55,109 bases of DNA, taken from Caulobacter sp. (lineage in GTDB: Bacteria; Pseudomonadota; Alphaproteobacteria; Caulobacterales; Caulobacteraceae). Both the position numbers and the translations under genes were made by a program. The DNA lies in NCBI GenBank assembly GCA_017745235.1, contig JAGHZU010000026.1:1-55109 (forward strand), read 5' to 3'. Of the stretch, positions 37,123 to 46,500 are shown piece by piece; positions within the stretch are counted from its first letter, which is position 1, and the number at the start of each line of letters is the position of its first letter. A model generated the notes under the pieces. That model was not told the origin of the DNA. It did no database searches and saw only the letters and a list, made by a program, of their open reading frames with translations.

Positions 37123-37215
37123 TCAGTCTCCTTCGGCGGCCAGGAATCCGGGGTTCAGCCCGCAGAACAGGATCGACAGCCCTGGCGCGACGATGTCGGG
37201 AAGCGGCTCAGACAT
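37123..37215 (-). pseudogene. Truncated G/U mismatch-specific DNA glycosylase (mug) remnant
   Basis: A 30-codon reading frame (MSEPLPDIVAPGLSILFCGL, then NPGFLAAEGD) matches only the beginning of Mug/TDG proteins. Their N-terminus typically reads DV-APGL-VVFCG-NPG and contains the catalytic Asn in NPG. It then ends with TGA, and the enoyl-CoA hydratase starts one base later. The ATG lies 5 bases before the stop of the upstream mpg gene. The remaining about 130 residues of Mug are missing, so a deletion probably joined the 5' end of mug to the next gene. It may now act only as a coupling leader. Confidence 0.7.
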
Positions 37216-37801
37216 TGAGCGCCCTGGTCCCGCTGACGAACGGACTGCCGCGGACATAGAAGCGCAAGGGCCGGTCGGCGTCCCTGGTGATGCCGATCCG
37301 GGTGCTGACGCCGACCTCGCCGGAGTCGGCGCCGTCGCGCCCAAGCCAGAGAAGGCCCTCCGCGCAGAGGTCCAGGCCGTCGGCCCAGGGGCCGATCTGC
37401 AGCGCCTTGCACAGCCGGCCCGGACCGCGCGCCAGGTCGCGGGGCTTGTCGGTCCCGCGGTGGCGCTGCATCAGGACGATCCCTTCCAGCGGCTCCAGCG
37501 CCCGGATCAGGACGCCGGCCCCGATCCCGGCCGCCTCGCCGGAGACGTTCAGCATCCAGGACGTGCCGTAGTTGAGATAGACGTAGGCGTGGCCCCGTTC
37601 GAGGAACATGGGACGCGTGCGGGGCGTCACGCCCCGGAAGGCGTGGCTGGCCGCGTCGCCCGGGACATAGGCCTCGGTCTCGACGATGCGGCCGCTGATG
37701 ACGCCCTCGGGCGTTTCGCGCACCACGATCCTGCCGATCAGGAAACGGGCGAGGGCGGCGGTGTCCACCGGCAGCTCGTCCCGCGTCAGCCGCGTGGTCA
37801 C
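37208..37801 (-). CDS. DNA-3-methyladenine glycosylase (AAG/Mpg type)
   Basis: This 197-residue base-excision repair glycosylase belongs to the alkyladenine (Mpg) family, which removes 3-methyladenine, 7-methylguanine and hypoxanthine. Characteristic blocks are IVETEAYVPGDAASHAFRG (catalytic Glu and Tyr loop, near 41-59), RTRPMFLERGHAYVYLNYGT (near 63-82), GIGAGVLIRALEPLEG and ARGPGRLCKALQI. The start is a GTG at 37801 that overlaps the stop of the carboxylase gene (GTGA). In-phase codons further upstream are antisense noise. The pairing with a mug remnant points to a former two-glycosylase repair cluster. Confidence 0.92.
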   Translation of the reverse strand: MTTRLTRDELPVDTAALARFLIGRIVVRETPEGVISGRIVETEAYVPGDAASHAFRGVTPRTRPMFLERGHAYVYLNYGTSWMLNVSGEAAGIGAGVLIRALEPLEGIVLMQRHRGTDKPRDLARGPGRLCKALQIGPWADGLDLCAEGLLWLGRDGADSGEVGVSTRIGITRDADRPLRFYVRGSPFVSGTRALNV

Positions 37802-40800
37802 CAGCTGTCCACCCGCACTTCCCATGGCCGGGCCACGCCCGCCGCCGCGTCGAGCCCGCCCAGGATCCAGCGGCGGGTGTCGGCCGGGTCGATGACGGCG
37901 TCGATCTCCAGGGCCGCGGCCATGCTGGTGGCCTTGCCGGCCGCGTAGAGCCGGCCGACGAGCTGGTCGTAGAGCGCCTTCTGCTTCGCCGGGTCGGTCT
38001 CGGCCTCCAGCTCCTTGCGGTAGCCCAGCCGCACGGCGCCTTCCAGGCCCATGCCGCCGAACTCGCCCGTGGGCCAGGCGGCGATGAAGAGGGGGCTGTG
38101 GAAGCTGCCGCCGGCCATGGCCTGGGCGCCCAGGCCGTAGCCCTTGCGGGTGACCACGGTCAGCAGGGGCGTGCGCAGCTTGGCGCCGGCGATGAACTGG
38201 CGGCTGACCCGGCGCACCGCCCCGGCGTCCTCGCTCTCGGGCCCGACCATGAAGCCGGGCGTGTCGCACAGGGAGAGCACCGGCAGGCCGAACGCGTCGC
38301 ACAGTTGCAGGAAGCGCGCGGCCTTCTCGGCCCCGTCGCCGTCGATGGCCCCGCCCAGGTGGCGCGGATCGTTGGCGATCAGCCCCAGGGGCCGGCCCTC
38401 GATGCGGACGAGGCCGGTGATCATCCCCGCCGCGAAGCCGCCGCGCAGCTCGAGGAACGAGCCGTCGTCGACCAGTCCCGCGATCAGGGCGCGCACGTCG
38501 TAGACCCGAAGGCGGTTCTCGGGCACGGCCCGGCGCAGCAGCCGCTGGTCGGGACAGGTCCAGGTCTTCACCGGTCCCTGGAAGTAGGACAGGGCCTGCC
38601 TGGCCAGGCGCGTGGCGTGGGCCTCGTCGTCGGCCAGGACGTCGATGACGCCGTTGGCCCACTGGTGGGCGGCCGGGCCGATCTGCTCGGGCCGGAAGAC
38701 GCCCAGGCCCCCGCCCTCGATCATGGCCGGGCCGCCCATGCCCAGGTTGCTGTCGCGGGTGGCCACGATGATTTCCGACAGGCCGGCGATGGCGGCGTTG
38801 CCGGCGAAGCAGCGGCCGGCCACGACAGCGATCTTGGGTACGACGCCGGAGAGGGCCGCCAGGCTGCGGAAGGTGGGCACGTCCAGTCCCGCCACGGCCG
38901 TGGTGTCGGTGTCGCCCGGACGCCCGCCGCCGCCCTCGGCGAACCAGACGATCGGCAGGCGCTGCTGTTCGGCCACCGCCAGCAGGCGGTCGCTCTTGCG
39001 GTGGTTCATCGCCCCCTGCGTGCCCGCCAGCACCGTGAAGTCGTAGGCCAGGGCCGCGACCCGCGCCTTCTCGGGCGGGAAGAGGGCGCCGTTGACGCTG
39101 CCCACGCCGGTGATCAGCCCGTCGGCGGGCGTCGCCTGGATCAGGTCCTCGACCGAGCGGCGGCGCTTCTGGGCGGCGATTGCCAGGGCTCCGTACTCGA
39201 GGAAGCTGCCGGGATCGACCAGGTCGTCGATGTTCTCGCGGGCGGTGCGGTGGCCGGTCTTGCGGCGCTTGGCCACCGCCTCGGGGCGGGCCTCGTCCAG
39301 GGTGAAGCGGTGGCGGGCGATCACCTCGGCGTGGTCCGGGCGGATGGCGTCGGGATCGATCTCCTCCGCCGCCAGGGCCGCGCCGCCCTCCACCTGCGCC
39401 GGCTCCAGGCGCAGCAGGGGCTGGCCGGGGCGCACGGCCTGGCCGGGCGCGACCTCGACGGCCACCACCCGGCCGCCAGCCTCGGCGTGGACCAGATGCT
39501 CCATCTTCATGGCCTCCAGCACCGCGACGGCCTGGCCGGGACGCACCAGGTCGCCGACCGCCGCCTCGATCGTCCCGACCACGGCCTGGAGCGGAGCGAC
39601 GACGGTTCCGGCCTCGGCCTCGAACGCCGGCTCGGCCGCGCGGGCGGGGGTCAGGGCGCCGGCGGCCTGGAACAGGCGGGCGGCGTGGGCGTCGAGGAAC
39701 CCGGTCGTGGCCGTCCCGTCGACCGTCGCCGGCTCGGCCAGCAGGGCGCGCAGCAGGGGGATGTTGCTGTCCACGCCCCCGATGCGGAACTCGGCCAGGG
39801 CCCGGGCCGTGCGCGCCGCGGCCTCGGCCGCCGTGCGCCCGCGCCCGATCACCTTGGCCAGCAGGCTGTCATAGGCGCCGGTGACGACCAGGCCCGCCGC
39901 GCCCGCGTCGTCGACCCGCACGCCCGGACCGCCGGGCGGGGCCCAGGCGCCGATCGTCCCGGTCGAGGGATGGGGCGCGCCGTCGGCGGCCAGGGTCTCC
40001 AGATTGACCCGCCCCTGGACGGCGTAGCCTCGGGCGGGGGGCGTCACCGCCAGTCCGGCCTCGGCCAGGCTGGCGCCGCCGGCCAGTTCGAACTGGGCGC
40101 GGACCAGGTCGATCCCGGTCACTTCCTCGGTGACGGTGTGCTCGACCTGGAGCCGGGCGTTGACCTCGATGAAGGCGAAGTCGCCGCCGGGAGCCAGCAG
40201 GAACTCGACCGTGGCCAGGGTGCGGTAGCCGGCGGTCAGGCGCGTGGCGGCGTCGAACAGGGCCGCGCGGGTCGCTTCGGGCAGGTGCGGGGCGGGGGCG
40301 ATCTCGACCAGCTTCTGGCGGCGGCGCTGCAGCGAGCAGTCGCGGTCGCCCACCGCCACGACGGCCCTCCCGTCGCCGGCGACCTGCACCTCGATGTGGC
40401 GGGCGTTCTCCATCAGCCGCTCGGCGTAGAGCGCGCCGTCGCCGAACGCGGCCTGGGCCTCGCGGGCGCAGGCGGCGAAGGCGGCGTCCAGCTCGCCCTC
40501 CGACCGCACCGGCCGCATGCCGCGACCGCCGCCGCCGGCCATGGCCTTGAGCATGATCGCCCCGTGCCGGGCCAGGAAGCCGCGCGCGCCCTCCAGGTCC
40601 AGGACGCCCGTGCCGTCCAGCACCGGAACCTCGCGGGCCTGGGCCAGGGCGCGGGCGGCGGCCTTGTCGCCGAACGTGGCCAGGTGCTCGGGCGAGGGGC
40701 CGACGAAGACGATCCCGGCCTGGGCGCACGCGCGGGCCAGGGCGGGGTTTTCCGACAGGAAGCCGTAGCCGGGGTGCAGGGCGTCGCAGCCGGCCGCCTT

Positions 40801-41022
40801 GGCGGCGGCGACCACGGCCTCGACGTCGAGATAGGCGCGGGGTCCCGAGCCGGGCAGGGCGATCGCGGCGTCGGCCGCCGCCACGTGGGGCGCGCCGGCC
40901 TCGTCGGCGGCGAACGCCGCCACGCCCGCCAGGCCCAGTTCGGCCGCGGCCCGGGCGATGCGGACGGCGATCTCGCCGCGGTTGGCGATCAGGACGCGCG
41001 AGAACGGCAAGGCGAAGGACAT
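37798..41022 (-). CDS. Single-chain biotin-dependent acyl-CoA carboxylase (BC-BCCP-CT fusion)
   Basis: This 1074-residue fused carboxylase carries all three parts in one chain. Biotin carboxylase is at about 1-450 (FSRVLIANRGEIAVRIARAA at the start, ATP-grasp KAMAGGGGRGMRPV near 157). The biotin carrier is at about 465-535 with the biotinylated lysine K506 in EAMKMEHLV. The carboxyltransferase is at about 560-1070 (GGGRPGDTDTTAVAGLDVPT, AGRCFAGNAAIAG). Such fusions include long-chain acyl-CoA carboxylases; propionyl-, geranyl- or acetyl-CoA are alternatives. Housekeeping acetyl-CoA carboxylase is normally four separate subunits in this group, so this is an accessory enzyme. It is divergent from the SOS cassette. 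Confidence 0.93.
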   Translation of the reverse strand: MSFALPFSRVLIANRGEIAVRIARAAAELGLAGVAAFAADEAGAPHVAAADAAIALPGSGPRAYLDVEAVVAAAKAAGCDALHPGYGFLSENPALARACAQAGIVFVGPSPEHLATFGDKAAARALAQAREVPVLDGTGVLDLEGARGFLARHGAIMLKAMAGGGGRGMRPVRSEGELDAAFAACAREAQAAFGDGALYAERLMENARHIEVQVAGDGRAVVAVGDRDCSLQRRRQKLVEIAPAPHLPEATRAALFDAATRLTAGYRTLATVEFLLAPGGDFAFIEVNARLQVEHTVTEEVTGIDLVRAQFELAGGASLAEAGLAVTPPARGYAVQGRVNLETLAADGAPHPSTGTIGAWAPPGGPGVRVDDAGAAGLVVTGAYDSLLAKVIGRGRTAAEAAARTARALAEFRIGGVDSNIPLLRALLAEPATVDGTATTGFLDAHAARLFQAAGALTPARAAEPAFEAEAGTVVAPLQAVVGTIEAAVGDLVRPGQAVAVLEAMKMEHLVHAEAGGRVVAVEVAPGQAVRPGQPLLRLEPAQVEGGAALAAEEIDPDAIRPDHAEVIARHRFTLDEARPEAVAKRRKTGHRTARENIDDLVDPGSFLEYGALAIAAQKRRRSVEDLIQATPADGLITGVGSVNGALFPPEKARVAALAYDFTVLAGTQGAMNHRKSDRLLAVAEQQRLPIVWFAEGGGGRPGDTDTTAVAGLDVPTFRSLAALSGVVPKIAVVAGRCFAGNAAIAGLSEIIVATRDSNLGMGGPAMIEGGGLGVFRPEQIGPAAHQWANGVIDVLADDEAHATRLARQALSYFQGPVKTWTCPDQRLLRRAVPENRLRVYDVRALIAGLVDDGSFLELRGGFAAGMITGLVRIEGRPLGLIANDPRHLGGAIDGDGAEKAARFLQLCDAFGLPVLSLCDTPGFMVGPESEDAGAVRRVSRQFIAGAKLRTPLLTVVTRKGYGLGAQAMAGGSFHSPLFIAAWPTGEFGGMGLEGAVRLGYRKELEAETDPAKQKALYDQLVGRLYAAGKATSMAAALEIDAVIDPADTRRWILGGLDAAAGVARPWEVRVDSW

Positions 41023-41110
41023 CGGAACTCCCTGGACGCGGACGCGGCTTCATACGGCCGTTTGACGCACCATGACGGGCTCGGCTTGACTCTCCAAGCC
41101 CGGAGGATCA

Positions 41111-41125
41111 GAACAAAAACGGAAC
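41111..41125. promoter_or_regulatory. LexA (SOS) box upstream of imuA
   Basis: GAACAAAAACGGAAC is GAAC-N7-GAAC, the reverse complement of the alphaproteobacterial LexA operator GTTC-N7-GTTC, with no mismatch. It ends 26 bases before the imuA start, where it would block transcription until DNA damage. This matches the known SOS control of imuAB-dnaE2 in Caulobacter. Confidence 0.88.
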
Positions 41126-41151
41126 ATGTGGTTCCCCATGGAGATGCGAGG

Positions 41152-41976
41152 ATGCCCGGGGCGAAACCCGCCCTTTCGGCTTTGAGAGCCCGGATCGCCG
41201 CCCTGGAGGCGGGGACTCGGACTCCGCCTCCGGTTCTGCCGTTCGGCGATCCGCGTATCGACGGCTGCTTTCCGGCCGGGGGCCTGCCGCGCGGCGGCTG
41301 GCACGAGGTGGGCGGCGGCGGCCTGGAGGCTGAGACGACGGCGGCCTCGACGGCGTTCTCGGCCCTGCTGCTACGCCCCCTGGCCTCGCTGGGGGCGGTG
41401 GTCTGGGTGATGCGGCGCGACGACCTCTATGCGCCCGGCCTGGCGGCGATGGGCTTTCCGGCGGGGCGGCTGATCCTGGTCAAGGCCCGCGACGAGGCCG
41501 AGGTGCTGGCCGTGCTGGAGGACGCCCTGGCCACGGTCGGGGTCGTGGCGGCGGTGGGCGAGGCCGAGGCTCCTGACCTCAAGGCCGGTCGCCGCCTGCA
41601 ACTGGCCTGCGAGCGGCGCGGGGCTACGGGGCTGCTGCTGCGACGGCGACCGTTCGGAGGCCCGGCCGGCCAGCGGCGGGACGTGTCGGGCGCGGCGGCC
41701 CAGACCCGCTGGCGCATCGCCTCGGCTCCCAGCCAGCCGCCGCCGGGCGAGCCGGGCCTGGGGCCGCCGCGCTGGCGGGCCGAACTCGAACGCTGCCGGG
41801 GCGGACGTCCCGGCGCCTGGATCCTGGAAGCTACGGAGGCCGGCGATGGCCCGCATCCTTTCCGTCTGGTGTCGCAACTGGCCGATCACGGCGTGGAAGC
41901 GGCTACAGGCTGGGGCGCCCCCTCAGTCGGCTTCGCCGACAGCTCCCCCAGGGGGGAGGCAGCGAACGCCGCCTAG
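41152..41976 (+). CDS. imuA: ImuA, translesion mutasome protein (RecA/SulA-like)
   Basis: ImuA is the small RecA-fold partner in the ImuA-ImuB-DnaE2 damage-induced mutagenesis complex. The 274-residue protein starts MPGAKPALSALRARIAALEA. It has the family's LPFGDPRIDGCFPAGGLPRG and ASLGAVVWVMRRDDLYAPGL blocks and GRRLQLACERRGATGLLLRR; it has no intact P-loop, as expected. The C-terminus overlaps imuB by 131 bases. The last about 25 residues (GWGAPSVGFADSSPRGEAAN) are encoded by a GC-rich palindromic repeat and are probably not original. It is SOS-regulated through the LexA box upstream. Confidence 0.9.
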   Translation: MPGAKPALSALRARIAALEAGTRTPPPVLPFGDPRIDGCFPAGGLPRGGWHEVGGGGLEAETTAASTAFSALLLRPLASLGAVVWVMRRDDLYAPGLAAMGFPAGRLILVKARDEAEVLAVLEDALATVGVVAAVGEAEAPDLKAGRRLQLACERRGATGLLLRRRPFGGPAGQRRDVSGAAAQTRWRIASAPSQPPPGEPGLGPPRWRAELERCRGGRPGAWILEATEAGDGPHPFRLVSQLADHGVEAATGWGAPSVGFADSSPRGEAANAA

Positions 41977-43468
41977 ATCCTCCCCCTCGGGGGGAGGCGG
42001 CCCGGAGGGCCGGAGGGAGGGCCTTCCGCCCCTGGCCCTGCTGGTCACCGAGGGCGGCGTGCGCCGTCTCGCCGCCGTGGACGAGGCCGCCGCGGCCCTG
42101 GGCCTGCACGTGGGCCAGAAGGCCGCCGACGCCGCCGCCCTGGTCCCGGACCTGGCCACGGCCGACGCCGACGCCGAGGCCGACCGCGCGGCGCTGGAGG
42201 CGCTGTGCGACTGGTGCGTGCGCTTCTCGCCGGCCGTGGCGATCGACGGGACCGACGGCCTGTTCCTCGACATCGAGGGCGTCGACCACCTGTGGGGCGG
42301 CGAGCAGGCCATGCTGGACGACCTCTTGGACCGTCTGGCCCGCTGGGGCGTGCCGGCCCGGGGCGCGATCGCCGACACGCCGGGCGCGGCCTGGGCCCTG
42401 GCCCGCTACGCCGCCGACCGCGCCATCGCCCCGCCCGGCGGGCAGTCGGCCCTGCTGGCCTCCCTGCCGGTGGCGGCGCTGCGCCTGGACGAGGCGGCCC
42501 AGGCCCAGCTGCCGCGCCTGGGACTGTTCCATGTGGGCCAGCTGCTGGGCCTGCCGCGCGCCCAGCTGGCCAAGCGCTTCGGCCTGGCCGCGGTGCTGCG
42601 CATCGACCAGGCGCTGGGGAGCGCGCGCGAGGCCCTGGCCTTCCGCCGTCCGGCCACGCCCTGGTTCGACCGCCTGGCCTTCTTCGAGCCGATCAGCGCC
42701 CTGCCGGACCTGGAGCGGGTGACCGGCGACATCTGCGCCCTGCTGGCCGCGCGGCTGGAGGCCGAGGGCAAGGGCGCGCGGCGGTTCGAGTTGGTCTTCC
42801 ACCGCCTGGACGGCAAGGACCAGCCGGTGCGGGTGGGCCTGGCCCGGCCCAGCCGCGAGGCCCCGCGCATCGCCCGGCTGCTGAAGCCGAAGCTGGAGAC
42901 GGTGGATCCCGGCTTCGGGATCGAGGTCGTCACCCTGTGGGCGGCCGATGTCGAGACCCTGTCGCCGGCCCAGCGCGGCCTGGACGCCGAGGCGGGGGCC
43001 AGCGTCGAGGAGGGGCTGGCCCCGCTGGTCGACCGGCTGGTCAATCGCCTGGGCGAGAACCGGGTCTGGCGCGCCGATCCTTACGAAAGCCACGTGCCCG
43101 AGCGCGCGGTGGTGCGCCGCGCGCCGCTGGCCGCGCCGGCCGAGGCCGCCGCATGGGATCCCGAGCGCCCGCGTCCCACGCGCCTGCTGCGCCGGGTCGA
43201 GCCGATCGAGGCCGTGGCCATGCTGCCCGACGATCCGCCGGTCCAGTTCCGCTGGCGCGGCAAGACCCACCGCGTGCTGCGGGCCGAGGGCCCCGAGCGC
43301 ATCGGCCAGGAATGGTGGCGCCGCGCCTTCGAGGAGGCCGGGCCGGGCAAGGTGCGCGACTACTACCGGGTGGAGGACGAGGCGGGCGAACGGTTCTGGA
43401 TCTTCCGGGCCGGGCTGTACGGGGGCGAGACGGCCCCGAAGTGGTGGCTGCATGGCCTGTTTGGTTAG
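41846..43468 (+). CDS. imuB: ImuB, catalytically inactive Y-family polymerase homologue
   Basis: ImuB is a Y-family-like protein that has lost polymerase activity but recruits DnaE2 and the beta clamp. The 540-residue protein starts MARILSVWCRNWPITAWKRL and has the family's core LALLVTEGGVRRLAAVDEAA, FSPAVAIDGTDGLFLDIEGV and a C-terminal RWRGKTHRVLRAEGPERI segment. Residues about 23-60 (from GAPPQSASP to EGLPP) interrupt the normal N-terminal palm sequence. They are encoded by the dispersed GC-rich palindrome (41.92-42.03 kb), inserted in frame. Overlap with imuA and a dnaE2 gene downstream mark the cassette. Confidence 0.9.
   Translation: MARILSVWCRNWPITAWKRLQAGAPPQSASPTAPPGGRQRTPPRSSPSGGGGPEGRREGLPPLALLVTEGGVRRLAAVDEAAAALGLHVGQKAADAAALVPDLATADADAEADRAALEALCDWCVRFSPAVAIDGTDGLFLDIEGVDHLWGGEQAMLDDLLDRLARWGVPARGAIADTPGAAWALARYAADRAIAPPGGQSALLASLPVAALRLDEAAQAQLPRLGLFHVGQLLGLPRAQLAKRFGLAAVLRIDQALGSAREALAFRRPATPWFDRLAFFEPISALPDLERVTGDICALLAARLEAEGKGARRFELVFHRLDGKDQPVRVGLARPSREAPRIARLLKPKLETVDPGFGIEVVTLWAADVETLSPAQRGLDAEAGASVEEGLAPLVDRLVNRLGENRVWRADPYESHVPERAVVRRAPLAAPAEAAAWDPERPRPTRLLRRVEPIEAVAMLPDDPPVQFRWRGKTHRVLRAEGPERIGQEWWRRAFEEAGPGKVRDYYRVEDEAGERFWIFRAGLYGGETAPKWWLHGLFG
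41918..42028. repeat. GC-rich palindromic repeat inserted across the imuA/imuB overlap
   Basis: The segment contains TCGGC-TTC-GCCGA (41929-41941), then CTCCCCC/GGGGGGAG type arms (near 41943-41959), then CCTCCCCCTCGGGGGGAGG (from 41980) and GGCCCGGAGGGCC. These are stacked hairpins of the same flavour as the element at 43.47-43.59 kb. It is translated in both the imuA and imuB frames without a stop in imuB. Confidence 0.65.
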
Positions 43469-43469
43469 G

Positions 43470-43587
43470 CCTCCCCCGGAGGGGGGAGATGGCCGCGCGA
43501 CGGCCGGAGGGGGCAGCATGTCCGGCGTCTGGGGGTCTTCCCCCTCCGTCGCCTGCGGCGACACCTCCCCCCTCGGGGGGAGGCTCC
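43470..43587. repeat. GC-rich palindromic repeat between imuB and dnaE2
   Basis: The whole imuB-dnaE2 spacer consists of complementary GC-rich arms: CCTCCCCCGGAGGGGGGAG near 43471, GGCCGCGCGACGGCC near 43492, CGTCGCC-TGC-GGCGAC near 43547, and CTCCCCCCTCGGGGGGAGG near 43565. It resembles the element in the imuA/imuB overlap and leaves GGGGAGGCTCCG directly before the dnaE2 ATG. Confidence 0.65.
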
Positions 43588-43588
43588 G

Positions 43589-46500
43589 ATGAGCATGCCC
43601 GCCTATGCCGAGCTCCAGGCCACCACCAACTTCTCCTTCCTGCGAGGGGCCTCGCACGCGGGCGAGCTGATGACGACCGCCGAGGGGCTGGGCCTGGCCG
43701 CCGTGGGGGTGACCGACCGCAACACCCTGGCCGGGGTGGTGCGCGCCTGGGCGGCCGCCGAGAAGCTGAAGGTGCGGGCCCTGACCGGCTGCCGGCTGGA
43801 CTTCATGGACGGAACGCCCAGCCTGCTGTGCTACCCCACCGACCGCGAGGCCTACGCCCGCCTGACCCGCCTGCTGACCCTGGGCCAGCGGCGGGCCGAG
43901 AAGGGCGCGTGCCATCTGGGCTGGAAGGACTTCCTGGATCACGCCGAGGGCCAGCTGGCCCTGATCGTGCCGCCCGAACGGCTGGACGCGGCCTTCGAGG
44001 CCGACCTGCCGCGCCTGGCCGGGGCGCTGCGCGGGAACGTCTGGCTGGCGGCGAGCCGGGCCTACGCCGCCCAGGACCTCAAGCGCCTGGCCCGGCTGGA
44101 CGAGCTGGCCCGGGCGGCCGGCGCGCCCATGGTGGCCACCAACGACGTGCTCTATCATGGGCCCGAGCGCCGGCCGCTGCAGGACGTGATGACCTGCGTG
44201 CGCGAGGGCTGCTCGATCCAGGAGGTGGGCTTCCGCCTTGAGGCCAACGCCGAGCGCCACCTGAAGACCCCGGCCGAGATGGCCCGCCTGTTCGCGCGCT
44301 GGCCCGCCGCCATCGAGGCCACGACCGAGATCGTCGGCCGCATCGGCTTCGACCTGGGCGACCTGAAGGAGCAGTACCCCGACGAGCCCGTGCCCCCGGG
44401 CAAGACGGCCATGCAGCACCTGACCAAGCTGTCCTGGGACGGCGCCCGCCGGCGCTATCCGCAGGGCGTGCCCGACAAGGTGAAGAACAATCTTCGGATG
44501 GAGCTGAAGCTCATCAAGAAGATGGACTACCCCAACTACTTCATCACCGTGCACGACATCGTGCGCGAGGCGCGGTCGATGGGGATCCTGTGCCAGGGGC
44601 GCGGCTCGGCGGCCAATTCCTCGGTCTGCTACTGCCTGGGGGTGACGGCGATCGACCCCACCCAGCATCGCCTGCTGTTCACCCGCTTCATCTCCGAGAA
44701 CCGCGGCGAGCCGCCCGACATCGACGTCGACTTCGAGCACGAGCGGCGCGAGGAGGTGATGCAGTACGTCTATCGGCGCTACGGCCGGGAATATGCGGCC
44801 ATCTGCGGCACGGTGATCCACTACCGCCCGCGCAGCGCCATCCGCGACGTGGGCAAGGCCCTGGGCCTGACCGAGGACGTGACCGCCCAACTGGCCAACA
44901 CCGTCTGGGGCAGCTGGGGCGACGGCCTGCCCGACGAGCATATCCGCCAGGTGGGGCTGGACCCCGAGAATCCCGCGATCCTGCGCGCGGTGCTGCTGGC
45001 CACCCAGCTGATCGGCTTTCCCCGGCACCTGTCCCAGCACGTGGGCGGCTTCGTGCTGACCAAGCGGCGGTTGGACGAGACGGTGCCGATCGGCAACGCG
45101 GCGATGGACGAGCGCACCTTCATCGAGTGGGACAAGGACGACATCGACAGCCTGAAGCTGATGAAGGTGGACGTGCTGGCCCTGGGCATGCTGACGGCGA
45201 TCCAGCGGGCTTTCGGCATGCTGCGGGTCGATCACGGCCAGCCGATCCGCGACCTGGCCGACGTGCCCCAGGAGCAGGCGGGCGTCTACGACATGCTCTG
45301 CAAGGCCGACAGCGTGGGCGTGTTCCAGGTCGAGAGCCGGGCGCAGATGTCGATGCTGCCCCGGCTGAAGCCGCGGGAGTTCTATGACCTGGTCATCGAG
45401 GTGGCGATCGTCCGGCCCGGACCGATCCAGGGCGACATGGTCCACCCCTATCTCAAGCGCAAGAACGGGCTCGAGCCGGTGGACTGGCCGGCGCCTTCAC
45501 CGGAACACGGCCCCGGGGACGAACTGAAGGAGATCCTGGGCAAGACCTTCGGCGTGCCGCTGTTCCAGGAGCAGGCCATGAGCCTGGCCATCGAGGCCGC
45601 CAAGTTCACGCCCGACGAAGCCGACGGCCTGCGCAAGGCCATGGCGACCTTCCGCAACCTCGGCACGCCGGCGGAGTATCGGGACAAGTTCGTCGAGGGC
45701 ATGGTGCGGCGCGGCTACCAGCGCGACTTCGCCGAGCGCTGCTTCAAGCAGATCGAGGGCTTCGGCCACTACGGCTTTCCGGAAAGCCACGCGGCCAGCT
45801 TCGCCAAGCTGGTCTACGTCTCAGCCTGGATCAAATGGGCCTGGCCCGACGTCTTCTGCGCGGCCTTGATCAACGCCCAGCCCATGGGCTTCTACCAGCC
45901 GGCCCAACTGGTGCGCGACGCGCGCGAGCACGGGGTGGAGGTGCGCGCGCCGGACGTGATGACGAGCGACTGGGACTGCACGCTGGAGGATAGGGCCACG
46001 AACGCCCTCTCCGGCTCTCCGGGCCAGCTCCTCCGCCACGCGGGGGAGGGGAAGATCGCCGCCGACAAGATCTCCAACGAGGACACGCGTCCATACTGGA
46101 AGGCCGTCCGCCTGGGTCTGCGCCAGATCAAGGGGCTCAAGGAGGCCGACGCCGATCTCGTCGTGGCCGCCCGGGCGGCGGGCGCGCGCACGCCGGCCGA
46201 CTTCGCGCGCCACGGCGTCTCGCAGCGGGGGCTGGAGCTGCTGGCCGAGGCCGACGCCTTCGCCTCCACGGGCCTGCGCCGGCGCGAGGCGCTGTGGGCG
46301 GTCAAGGGGCTGAAGGGGGAGCACAAGGTCGACAGCCAGGCGCCGCTGCTGGCGGGCCTGCCGCTGTTCGAGGACGCCGTGGCCCTGCCGTCCATGGGGC
46401 TGCCGCTGCAGGTGGCCGAGGACTACCGCACCACCAGCCTGTCGCTGAAGGCCCACCCCTGCGGCTTCTTCCGGCCGATGCTGGACCGGATGGGCGTGAT

